Shown here piece after piece: positions 1 to 7,303 of a DNA stretch of 12,930 bases. A program made the translations under genes and the position numbers. Origin of the DNA: JANXQE01 sp035651635. GTDB lineage: Bacteria; Verrucomicrobiota; Verrucomicrobiia; Limisphaerales; UBA8199. Every line of letters begins with the position of its first letter. Positions within the stretch are counted from its first letter, which is position 1. A model generated the notes under the pieces. It did no database searches, was not told where the DNA came from, and saw nothing but the letters and a program-made list of their open reading frames with translations. The stretch lies in the NCBI GenBank assembly GCA_035651635.1, contig DASRFK010000268.1:1-12930 (forward strand). The letters are read 5' to 3'.

Positions 1-3000
1 GCTCAGCGTGATATCGTTGCCGCCAGCAGTCAGCGTAGTTGTGCCACCAATCTTGACCGCGCCGGCGTCGCTGATCGCGCCACCGGCGGTTGATGCAAGG
101 TTTCCACCCACGTTAAGCGTGTTGAGGGTCAGAGCCCCGCCAGAACTGGTCGTGAGCTTCCCATTAATCGCGCCCCCAACAGTCAGGGTATTGATATCGT
201 TTAGCGTCACATCATTGGCGCTAACGATGTTCACGGGACCAACAAAATCGTCGCCCTGGCTGAGATTGATATTATTGCCAGTCCCGGCAGAAAGACTCGT
301 ATTGCCGCCGACCACTACCGCTCCGGCGTCGCTAATTGGCCCGTTGGCAACCGAATTCAAATCGTTACCAACAGTTAGCGCGTTGAGAGTGAGGGCTCCG
401 CCCGAGGACGTGGTAAGCTTGCCACTCACAGTGCCGCCAACCGTCAGAGCGTTGATATCCCTTACGCTGACGTCCTTGCCGCTTGCGAAAGTAACCGGCC
501 CCACAAAATCGTCCGCCTGACTTAGAGTAATATTATTGGCGGCTCCGGCCCCCAAAGAAGTCGCTCCGCCCACGGTTACAACCCCGGCGTCGGCAATGGG
601 CCCGTTGGCGGTGGAGCTTAGATTGGCTGCCACGTTCAGCGCATTTAGTGTCAAGGCGCCGCCGGAAATAGTCGAGAGACTGCCGCTAACTGTGCCTCCG
701 ACGGTTAAGGTATTGATATCGTTCAAGGCTACATCCTTGGCGCTAACAATGTTCACCGGCCCGACGAAATCATCGGCCTGGCTGAGGGAGATGTTATTGG
801 CGGCTCCAGCGGCGAGCGTGGTCGTGCCAGCCACGACAACGGCGCCGGCATCGCTGATCGCTCCATTGGCATTGGCGGTGAGGTCCGCGCCGACGGTCAA
901 GGCGTTGAGTGTCAGGGCGCCGCCGGAAGTGGTGGTTAGTTTGCCACCCACTGTGCCACCCACCGTGAGCGCGTTGATATCGACCAGGCTGACATCTTTT
1001 GAGTTCAGGATGGTGACCGGCCCGCCGAAATCATCCGCGTGGCTGAACTGGATATTATTTGCGCCGGCGGCCAGAGAGGTACTGCCGGCGACGCTGATAT
1101 TACCGCTGTCACTAATCAACCCGTTAGCAGTCAGGGCGAGATTGCCCGAGATTGTCGAGGGACCCAGGGTCAGGGTGTTGATGTCGTTCAGAGAGACATT
1201 GTTGCCGCCCGTAATACTGACGGGGCCGACAAAGTCATTAGCTGAGCTCAGGGCAATGTTATTTGCGGGACCGGCGGCAAGGGTCGTGTTTCCGGCAACG
1301 GTAACCGGGGCGGTCTGGTTGACGTTTCCACCCGAATTCACAATCAAGTTCGCACCCACGGCCGATCCATTCAGAGTGAGCGAGCCTGAGGAAACGGTCG
1401 TGAGATTCGCACCGATACTGCCTCCGACGGTCAGAGTGTTTACGTCATTAAGCGTTACGTTGCGGGCGGCGGCGATGGTGACCGCCAGACCAAAATCGTC
1501 CGCGTGGGTGAGGAGGATGTCGTTTGCGGATCCTGCCGACAGACTCGTGGTCCCAGACACGCTGACGTTGCCCGAATCGAAGATCTGACCGTTAGCAGTT
1601 GCACTCAGGTTCCCTCGCACTTGCAGCGCTCCAAACTGCGTACCGCCCCCCGCGGTGGTGGAGAGGTTGCCAGGCACAAGTCCGCTCACCTCGAGGAGGT
1701 TGATTTCGTTCAGGAACACATCGCGCGAAGCGCTCAGATTCACCCCCAGGCCGAAATCGTCGGCGTGATTCAAAACGATGTCGTGCCCGCTACCGGGCGT
1801 GGTCAGGGTAGTAAGGCCGGCAACGACAATGTTCCCACTATCGGTGATTCCCAACCCGGTAACATTCAAATCCCCGGTCACGATAACAGCGGGCAAATTG
1901 ACCGGAGCACTGTCAAAATGCAGGGTCAAATTATGCAACCCAGCCAACGGCAATCCGGTCAGGGAGGCGCCGGCGGAAATATTACGCAACGCCAGATCGT
2001 GGAGGCTGCCGGCGCCGTTGACAGTCACATTGACCGCGGTGAGGTTGTTGGCGAAACTACCAAGCAGGATGTCTGCGCCGGCCGGGGCGATAAACGTGGC
2101 CAATTTGCCGGCTCCGTTGACGTTGAGAGCGCCGCTTTGGGAAATGGACCCGCCGGCGAGAACGGCCAGGTTGCCGCTGATGTTCGCGGCGCCGAGATCC
2201 AAAGAGTTGGCATCGACGAGGGTGACATCCGAGCCAGTCAGCTTTACGGAAGTAAAATCGTTATTGGGATCGGCAAGGGTAATGGTGTTGCCGGGGCTTC
2301 TGAAGGTGGCGCTCTTGCCGGCCCCGTTCACGAGCAAAGTCCCGCTTTGCGAAATGGGGCCGCCGGCGCCGACCGTGAAGTTCCCACTGATAGTCGAAGC
2401 TCCAAGGCCCAAGGCATTGACATCGTTCACGATAACGTCCGAGCCATTGAACAGGGTGGTAACAAAATCATTGTTGGCATCGTTGAGGGTAATGGCATTG
2501 CCGGCAGCGCTGAAGGATGCGAAAGAGCCGGGTGTGGTGACCGTGAGCGGGCCGGTTTGGTCGATCGGCCCACCGGCCGTAACCGCCAAGTTACCCGAGA
2601 CCACCGATGGCCCGAGGGTCAGGCCGTTTATGTCGTTAAGCGTGACGTTGTTTCCGCTCACGATACTGACGGGGCCGCCAAAATCGTCGGCGTGATTGAA
2701 AGTGATCCCATTAAGATTGCCGGCGGCCAAAGTTGTAGCCCCAGCCACTGTCACGTTTCCGTTATCGCTGATCGGACCATTGGCTGTGACAGACAGCGCG
2801 CCGGAAATGGTGGATGGTCCGAGGGTCAAATTGTTCAGGCTGTTCAGGGTGACGTCTTTGCCACTCTGGATGCTGACCGGGCCGACAAAACTATCGGCAT
2901 GGTTCAACGTGATATCGTTCGCCGAGCTGGCAGAAAGAGTAGTCGCGCCATTCACCGTAATTGCGCCCAGGTCTGCGATATTCCCGCCGGCCGTGGCGTT

Positions 3001-4800
3001 CAAGTTATTACCCACATTCAACGCATTTAGTGACAACCCGGCGCCGGAGTTCAGAGTGAGGTTGCGCGCGAGCGCGCCGCCCACCGTAAGCGTGTTGATG
3101 TCGTTCAGGGAAACGTCGCGGGCACTATTGATGGTCACCGCCAGACCAAAATCATCGTTCTGGGTAAGCTGAATATCCTGGGTGTTGCCCGCTGCCAGGG
3201 TAGTCGTACCTGCCACCGTCACGTTTCCGCTATCACTGATCAAACCGTTAGCGGTCGAGTTCAGCGCGCCGCCGACATGCAACGTGCCAAAGGTGGTGGC
3301 GCCTGCGGAGGTCGTGGTCAGGTTCCGCGTAGCGGTGCCGGAGATGCTCAAGCCATTGATCTCGTTGAGGGTGACATCTCGCAAACCCGAGAGGCTGATG
3401 CCACCGGCAAAATCGTCGTTGTGAGTAAACAGCGCGTCGTGGTTGGGTCCCAGTCCTTGCAAGCTGGTCGTGCCCGGCACAACGATGTCACCGGTATCAC
3501 TGATGTTACCGCCCGCGACCAACTGCAAATTGCCGCCGGCGGTCAGGGTCACGGCGGGCAAATTAATATCGGCATTGTCGAACCGCAGGGTCAGATTGTG
3601 CAGGCCGGCCGGCAAGGTTGGAACGGCCGCGCCGGAATTGATATTGCGCAACCCCAGGTCGTGCACCCCGGGTCCAGTGATAGTGCCGACCACGGCTGAG
3701 AGATTGTTGGCTTGGGTATCCAGCGCCAGGCCGGCATCCGTTCCATTAGCCGTAAAAGTGGCGGTCTTGCCGGCCCCGCTCACGATGAGGGCGGCGTTCT
3801 CACTAATCGTGCCGGCCGAGACCACGGTCAAGTTGCCTCCTGTTTGCACTCCGGCCAGGAGCGTGCCCCCGGCTTTATCCTCATGGATGACGATATCGGC
3901 CGTGGCATTTCCAATATCGAGGGAGTTGCGCACCTGCGCGCTAATCGATCCAAAGCTGTTATTAACCGTGTCGGCGACCTGATCCAGCGTGATCGCTGCG
4001 CCGGCATCATTGAGCGTCTTGAAAGCGGCTAACCCGCCAACCGTCAGACCAGCTGTTTGGGTTATCGGGCCACTGGCGGTGACCGTGAGTGCACCGGACA
4101 CATTTAAGCTGGGCAGAGCCACACCGGAGTTGTCGTACTGCAAAGACAGATCGGCAAACGGTGCCGCCAGACCGGTCACGAAAGTCGGAGCCGCAGCGGC
4201 ATCATGGATGGATACGTCATGGAAACTCCCGCCGGCGGTCGCCAAGGCAACGCCATTAAAGAGATTGGCCGAACTGCCCAGCAAAACATCCGAGTTATTG
4301 GCCGCAACGTGAAACGTACTCAGGCCACCCACGTTCAATACTCCGGTCTCGGTAATTTGAGCGCCAGGGGTGCCATTGCCGCCGGAGGTCACGTCCAGGG
4401 TGCCGTTAATGAGCGAGGCGGCCAGCACAATGCTGTTCTGATCTTTAAGCACTACGTTATTACCGCTTTGGACGGCTACTGCTCCGCCAAAATCATCCGC
4501 ATTGTCCAGAGTGATATCGTGCGTCCCGCCGACGGCCAAGGTCGTCGTCCCTGTTACGGTCACAGCCCCGGAATCGGTCAGGTTTCCGGCGGTTGAGACG
4601 CTCAAGCTGCCCGTGACAGTCGAAGGGCCGAGGTCCAGGGCATTCTTATCGACCACATTCACATTGGCGCCGTTGAAAGAAACCGTGGTGAAATCGTTGC
4701 CCGGGTCTTGGAGAGTAATGTCCTGGCCGGGAGTATTGAAGGTGGCCGAAGGCGCCGTGAGACTCGCGCTTTGGGTAATGGGACCGCCGGCGTTTACATT
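1..4800 (-). repeat. Intragenic repeat array: 87-residue units plus shorter 67-72-residue variants
   Basis: The phenylalanine codon of a recurring DDF (or NDF, NNDF) motif lies at plus-strand positions 244, 505, 766, 1027, 1231, 1492, 1753, 2254, 2464, 2680, 2887, 3148, 3409, 4489 and 4690. Eight of the fourteen intervals are exactly 261 bp (87 codons); five are 201-216 bp; 1753-2254 and 3409-4489 are longer because other modules intervene. A full unit reads roughly DDF-x-GPV, DV-x3-DIN-x-LTVGG, G-x-L-x3-SGGAL-x-L, then A-x-G-x-I-x-D-x-G-x-V and ends in N-x-I-x-L. The short form lacks the middle block of about 19 residues around SGGAL. Units are clearly diverged in DNA sequence, so this is an old coding repeat rather than a recent tandem expansion. 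Confidence 0.85.
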
Positions 4801-7005
4801 CAGGCTGCCCGTCGTTGATCCCGAAACATCAATCCCGTCCGTTTCATTGATGAAGGTATTGCCACCGGTCTTGTTGAGAACGACAGCGTTGACGGTCGTG
4901 TTGAAGGGAACCTGAGCTGAACCGGCATCGGACGTGCCGTTAAGATTGAGGGTATTAGCCGAAAGCGAGATGGTGCCGGCGGCTCCAGCCGCACCGCCGC
5001 CATCCCCTGCTCCTCCGGCCGTAACAACTGAACCACCAATAGTAATACTATTAGCCGGCGCGGCCGAAGAAGAGGTCGTCATCGTGACCGAACCACCGTT
5101 GCCACCTTTTTGGGGCGAACCGCCGGTATTGCCCGCGCTGCCGCTCAGATCGATGTTGCCACCCACAGAAATGCTGCTTCCCGAAAGCGAAACATTGCCA
5201 CCAACCTGCCCGTCCCTATTGTTGCTGGCAGTACCGCCTTTTGCGGTGATATTTCCTGAAATCGAAAGCGCACCGGCCGCTGTCAAATTCACATTGCCGC
5301 CCGCAACGTTGCCCGAACCAGTCGTCACGATACTGCCAACGGTCACCCCATTGCCGCTAATGGTCACTGCACCGCCATGGGTCTGGATGGTATCCCCGGC
5401 CTGCATCGAAAAGTCACCCGTGCCCGCATTCAATGTCAGCGAACCAGTCGTTGCATTGAGATCGAGCGTATGCGACGTCGGCGCAGTCGCCAGGGAGTTT
5501 ATTGTAATCCCGTCGGCGGCATCGATGATCACGTTAGCGAGCGGGCCGAATGCCTCTAACACGCCCCTCGAAATCGTATTGGCCGCGTTGTCCGGCACTG
5601 TGTAGGTGAACGGATTGCTTCCCGTTTGCGTGCCGTCCAGACTCCCCCCGTTATTGGCGTTAATGATAGTGACGCTTTTCGGGTCCAACAGCAATGTGCC
5701 GAGTTCTCCGTGGAAGGCGCGCAAGTCCGAAGTACCGTCGTAGGTCAATAGCTCTTTTCCGGACACTTCGACATTGCCGCCGTTGCCGTCGTGCTCACCG
5801 CCGCGGGCGAAAATGCTGCCAAAGTACCGAGTCTCTGCATCGGCCCAGACCACCACTTTTCCGCCATTGCCCGAATTCACCGCGTCGGCGTTCAATTTCA
5901 CGTCGGTGCCGACGTAGGTTCTGGAGGCATTTTGCACGTCGGGATTGGCGCCGTGAAAATCTCCACCTACCAGAATCGTCCCACCCCCGGAAGACCCACT
6001 GGCGTCGATCGCGGCGGAGTTCACCAAGCCGACCTGGTCGCCCAGAACAGACGCGCGTCCGCCGGCGCCGTCATTGCCGGAGACATTGATCGAGCCGCTG
6101 CTTAACACGGTAGCCGGCGCCGGCGCATTATGCCCACCATCGACAACCACCGATCCCCCGGTTTTGCCACTGGCATCAAGGGTGCCCGAGTTTTGGATAT
6201 TTCCACCCGAGGACCGCAAATAGATATGGCCGCCCTGGTTGACGAGGGTATTGGCGCGAACAATGCCGCCATTATTAATAGCCAGCGCGTAAATGTTGCC
6301 GCCGGCGGCCTTCAACTCAGCAGTGGCGGCCTGGACCGCCCCGACGTTGTTCACGCCCGTGGCAGTGGCGGGAGCCTGCACATTTCCCGCCAGCACGTGA
6401 ATATGCTCGCTTCCGTTTTGGCTTAATAGAATCTCACTTCCGGCGGCCATTCCCACGGTGCCTTGGCTGGCGGCAATTGAGCCGGAGTTTTCAACCTGGT
6501 GCGCGAAAAGAAAAACGTCACCACCCAAAGCCTGGATACTTCCTTGATTCCGCACGGAGGCGGTGGAGTCGCCGGAAAAACGCAGGCCCACGCCGGACAG
6601 GAAGTTTGCGTTGTTCACGTCCAGGGTTGAGCCGGCGAAGCTATGGGTATTAATGGTGCCGCCGCGGCCCACCAGGATGCCGGCCGGGTTAATGACCATG
6701 ACTTGTCCGTTAGCCTGGAGCAGTCCGTAGATCTCGGTCGGATTGCCGCCCAGAACGCGATTGAGCGCCGCCGCGTTGGCGCTTGGCTGAACGAAACGCG
6801 TGACTTCACCCGCACCGATGGAAAAAGAGTTCCAGTCGATGATCACCTTGTCGCTGGACTGGTTGACCGTGGTGAAAGCATTCCCCTTGTGCGTGATGGT
6901 TGCCGAGCCGGCCTGCACGGCCCCGCCCAGCGGGTTGGCGTGCGACCGAAACGCGGGCACGGACAGCAAAACGACAGACAGAAGTACAGTACGACTCTTA
7001 TTCAT
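1..7005 (-). CDS. Giant filamentous-haemagglutinin-like exoprotein (TPS domain plus repeat shaft), C-terminus beyond the window
   Basis: The frame is open for 2,335 codons with no stop, which I checked triplet by triplet. The ATG at 7005 is the only reasonable start because an in-frame stop lies at 7048-7050 and no other start codon falls between. Residues 1-23 form a Sec signal peptide (MNK, hydrophobic core, cleavage after SHA). Residues 24 to about 145 match the haemagglutination-activity/two-partner-secretion domain, with ALNRV (80-84), GNPTEIYG (87-94) and NPAGI (106-110, a variant of NPNGI). Residues 150-770 are Gly/Ala/Asn/Ser-rich beta-helix-like sequence, including a Gly-rich stretch near 660-690. 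From about 770 onward the chain is mostly 87-residue repeats carrying a DDF-x-GP motif. I found no cysteine codon, which suits an exported fibre. In this family the N-terminal domain directs export through a TpsB outer-membrane pore, and the mature protein is an adhesin or surface fibre. Its ligand is unknown and no TpsB gene is in the window. No clear Shine-Dalgarno sequence precedes the start. An alternative is a surface-layer-like fibre exported by another route. Confidence 0.87.
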   Translation of the reverse strand, partial: MNKSRTVLLSVVLLSVPAFRSHANPLGGAVQAGSATITHKGNAFTTVNQSSDKVIIDWNSFSIGAGEVTRFVQPSANAAALNRVLGGNPTEIYGLLQANGQVMVINPAGILVGRGGTINTHSFAGSTLDVNNANFLSGVGLRFSGDSTASVRNQGSIQALGGDVFLFAHQVENSGSIAASQGTVGMAAGSEILLSQNGSEHIHVLAGNVQAPATATGVNNVGAVQAATAELKAAGGNIYALAINNGGIVRANTLVNQGGHIYLRSSGGNIQNSGTLDASGKTGGSVVVDGGHNAPAPATVLSSGSINVSGNDGAGGRASVLGDQVGLVNSAAIDASGSSGGGTILVGGDFHGANPDVQNASRTYVGTDVKLNADAVNSGNGGKVVVWADAETRYFGSIFARGGEHDGNGGNVEVSGKELLTYDGTSDLRAFHGELGTLLLDPKSVTIINANNGGSLDGTQTGSNPFTYTVPDNAANTISRGVLEAFGPLANVIIDAADGITINSLATAPTSHTLDLNATTGSLTLNAGTGDFSMQAGDTIQTHGGAVTISGNGVTVGSIVTTGSGNVAGGNVNLTAAGALSISGNITAKGGTASNNRDGQVGGNVSLSGSSISVGGNIDLSGSAGNTGGSPQKGGNGGSVTMTTSSSAAPANSITIGGSVVTAGGAGDGGGAAGAAGTISLSANTLNLNGTSDAGSAQVPFNTTVNAVVLNKTGGNTFINETDGIDVSGSTTGSLNVNAGGPITQSASLTAPSATFNTPGQDITLQDPGNDFTTVSFNGANVNVVDKNALDLGPSTVTGSLSVSTAGNLTDSGAVTVTGTTTLAVGGTHDITLDNADDFGGAVAVQSGNNVVLKDQNSIVLAASLINGTLDVTSGGNGTPGAQITETGVLNVGGLSTFHVAANNSDVLLGSSANLFNGVALATAGGSFHDVSIHDAAAAPTFVTGLAAPFADLSLQYDNSGVALPSLNVSGALTVTASGPITQTAGLTVGGLAAFKTLNDAGAAITLDQVADTVNNSFGSISAQVRNSLDIGNATADIVIHEDKAGGTLLAGVQTGGNLTVVSAGTISENAALIVSGAGKTATFTANGTDAGLALDTQANNLSAVVGTITGPGVHDLGLRNINSGAAVPTLPAGLHNLTLRFDNADINLPAVTLTAGGNLQLVAGGNISDTGDIVVPGTTSLQGLGPNHDALFTHNDDFAGGISLSGLRDVTLNEINGLSISGTATRNLTTTSAGATTFGTLHVGGALNSTANGLISDSGNVTVAGTTTLAAGNTQDIQLTQNDDFGLAVTINSARDVSLNDINTLTVGGALARNLTLNSGAGLSLNALNVGNNLNATAGGNIADLGAITVNGATTLSASSANDITLNHADSFVGPVSIQSGKDVTLNSLNNLTLGPSTISGALSVTANGPISDNGNVTVAGATTLAAGNLNGITFNHADDFGGPVSIVSGNNVTLNDINGLTLGPSVVSGNLAVTAGGPIDQTGPLTVTTPGSFASFSAAGNAITLNDANNDFVTTLFNGSDVIVNDVNALGLGASTISGNFTVGAGGPISQSGTLLVNGAGKSATFRSPGNTITLADPNNDFTSVKLTGSDVTLVDANSLDLGAANISGNLAVLAGGSISQSGALNVNGAGKLATFIAPAGADILLGSFANNLTAVNVTVNGAGSLHDLALRNISAGASLTGLPLAGLHNLTLHFDSAPVNLPAVIVTGDLNVTGLGITDSGNIVVAGLTTLTTPGSGHDIVLNHADDFGLGVNLSASRDVFLNEINLLEVSGLVPGNLSTTAGGGTQFGALQVRGNLSATANGQIFDSGNVSVSGTTSLSAGSANDILLTHADDFGLAVTIAAARNVTLNDVNTLTVGGSIGANLTTVSSGSLTLNGSAVGANLIVNSGGNVNQTAPVTVAGNTTLAAGPANNIALSSANDFVGPVSITGGNNVSLNDINTLTLGPSTISGNLALTANGLISDSGNISVAGSTSLAAGANNIQFSHADDFGGPVTILNSKDVSLVDINALTVGGTVGGKLTTTSGGALTLNALTVGADLTANANGAISDAGAVVVAGTTTLAAGAANNISLSQADDFVGPVNIVSAKDVALNDINTLTVGGTVSGSLSTISGGALTLNALNVAANLSSTANGPIADAGVVTVGGATSLGAGAANNITLSQADDFVGPVTFASGKDVSVRDINALTVGGTVSGKLTTSSGGALTLNALTVGNDLNSVANGPISDAGAVVVGGNTSLSAGTGNNINLSQGDDFVGPVNIVSANDVTLNDINTLTVGGAINGKLTTSSGGALTLNTLNVGGNLASTAGGAISDAGAVKIGGTTTLTAGGNDITLS
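1885..4224 (-). repeat. Second intragenic module (HD...LRNI...LP...LTL-x-FD...LP), three copies
   Basis: Three places in the repeat shaft carry a roughly 42-residue module that differs from the 87-residue unit. The copies are at about 1885-2004, 3553-3666 and 4105-4224. Each has an HD pair (its D codon at 1996, 3658 and 4216), then LRNI or a variant, a Leu-Pro turn, the strand LTL-x-FD (its D codon at 1912, 3577 and 4132) and a final LPAV or LPSL. The HD-to-FD distance is 28, 27 and 28 residues. The third copy is the most diverged, with IHD in place of RNI and YD in place of FD. Confidence 0.7.
6571..7005 (-). other. Signal peptide and two-partner-secretion domain of the exoprotein
   Basis: This segment encodes residues 1 to about 145 of the giant exoprotein. 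The signal peptide is of ordinary length (about 23 residues) and lacks the long N-terminal extension common in proteobacterial TpsA proteins. The following domain has the family's landmarks in the usual order: an early GxxxxGxATI strand (residues 28-37), an IDWNSFSIG strand (56-64), FVQPS (71-75), NRV (82-84), IYG (92-94) and the NPxGI turn (106-110), followed by GRGG. In this family the region folds into a right-handed beta-helix cap that binds the TpsB POTRA domains. Confidence 0.82.
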
Positions 7006-7049
7006 AGAATGCCCGTAGTCATCCGGTGCAAAGCTTGGTTGATGGGATC

Positions 7050-7078
7050 ATCTGACCCGAAATTTTCCCTGGCGTCAA
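7050..7078 (-). promoter_or_regulatory. Weak candidate sigma-70-type promoter for the exoprotein gene
   Basis: On the minus strand TTGACG (7078-7073) is followed after 17 bp by TCAGAT (7055-7050), which matches the -10 consensus at three of six positions. Transcription would begin roughly 40 nt before the start codon at 7005. The -35 box is good and the -10 box is poor. Confidence 0.28.
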
Positions 7079-7095
7079 CCGAATTTTTGGGTTTC

Positions 7096-7115
7096 GGAGC
7101 TTCGCCGAGGGCTCC
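7096..7115. repeat. Inverted repeat upstream of the exoprotein gene
   Basis: GGAGC at 7096-7100 pairs with GCTCC at 7111-7115. The stem can extend inward through TTC and GAG with one wobble pair and one bulged base around a GCC loop. It sits about 90 bp before the exoprotein start, on the far side of the candidate promoter, so it could be an operator-like site or a fragment of an intergenic repeat. Confidence 0.35.
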
Positions 7116-7238
7116 AATGAGTACGGGCGAGCGGGGTCCGGAGGCGTACGGACGGAAGGGCAAGGCAGCGAGGCTCAGCCCTCTCACCGGCATGGATGCA
7201 TTCAGAACCAGGGCGAGGAAGAGGCGATCCCGGGAGCG

Positions 7239-7253
7239 GGTGGTTTGTCCACC
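7239..7253. repeat. Small inverted repeat (5-bp arms, 5-nt loop)
   Basis: GGTGG at 7239-7243 pairs with CCACC at 7249-7253 around the loop TTTGT. It lies about 50 bp beyond the stop of the PEGA gene and has no adjoining T-tract, so it is a possible RNA hairpin or part of a repeated element rather than a standard terminator. Confidence 0.4.
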
Positions 7254-7303
7254 ACTGGCGCAGTCTCATGCAGGAGTTAGAGTCAAAACCTCAATGCGCG
7301 GGG

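Larger units (their letters stand above)
7006..7303. other. Intergenic region between the PEGA pseudokinase gene and the exoprotein gene
   Basis: This 298-bp stretch follows the stop of the PEGA gene and precedes the start of the exoprotein on the minus strand. It encodes no convincing protein: the short frames crossing it are rich in Pro, Arg and Ser with no recognisable motif. It holds several small inverted repeats and a weak promoter-like pair near the exoprotein start. No hairpin is followed by a T-run on either strand, so I cannot call an intrinsic terminator. Confidence 0.6.

Noticed and set aside
1504..3030. A 508-codon plus-strand open frame, with neighbouring long plus-strand frames from 8 to 5605
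   Set aside because: These lie antisense to the exoprotein gene, and the 508-codon frame shares its exact codon register. Their proteins are low-complexity mirror images of the repeats with no signal, domain or ribosome site. They stay open because the sense gene rarely uses the codons that give stops on the other strand.
1..4800. Regular repeats that could suggest a CRISPR array or satellite DNA
   Set aside because: The period of 261 bp is a multiple of three, the repeats are diverged, there are no short identical repeats with unique spacers, and the reading frame is kept through all of them. They are protein repeats.
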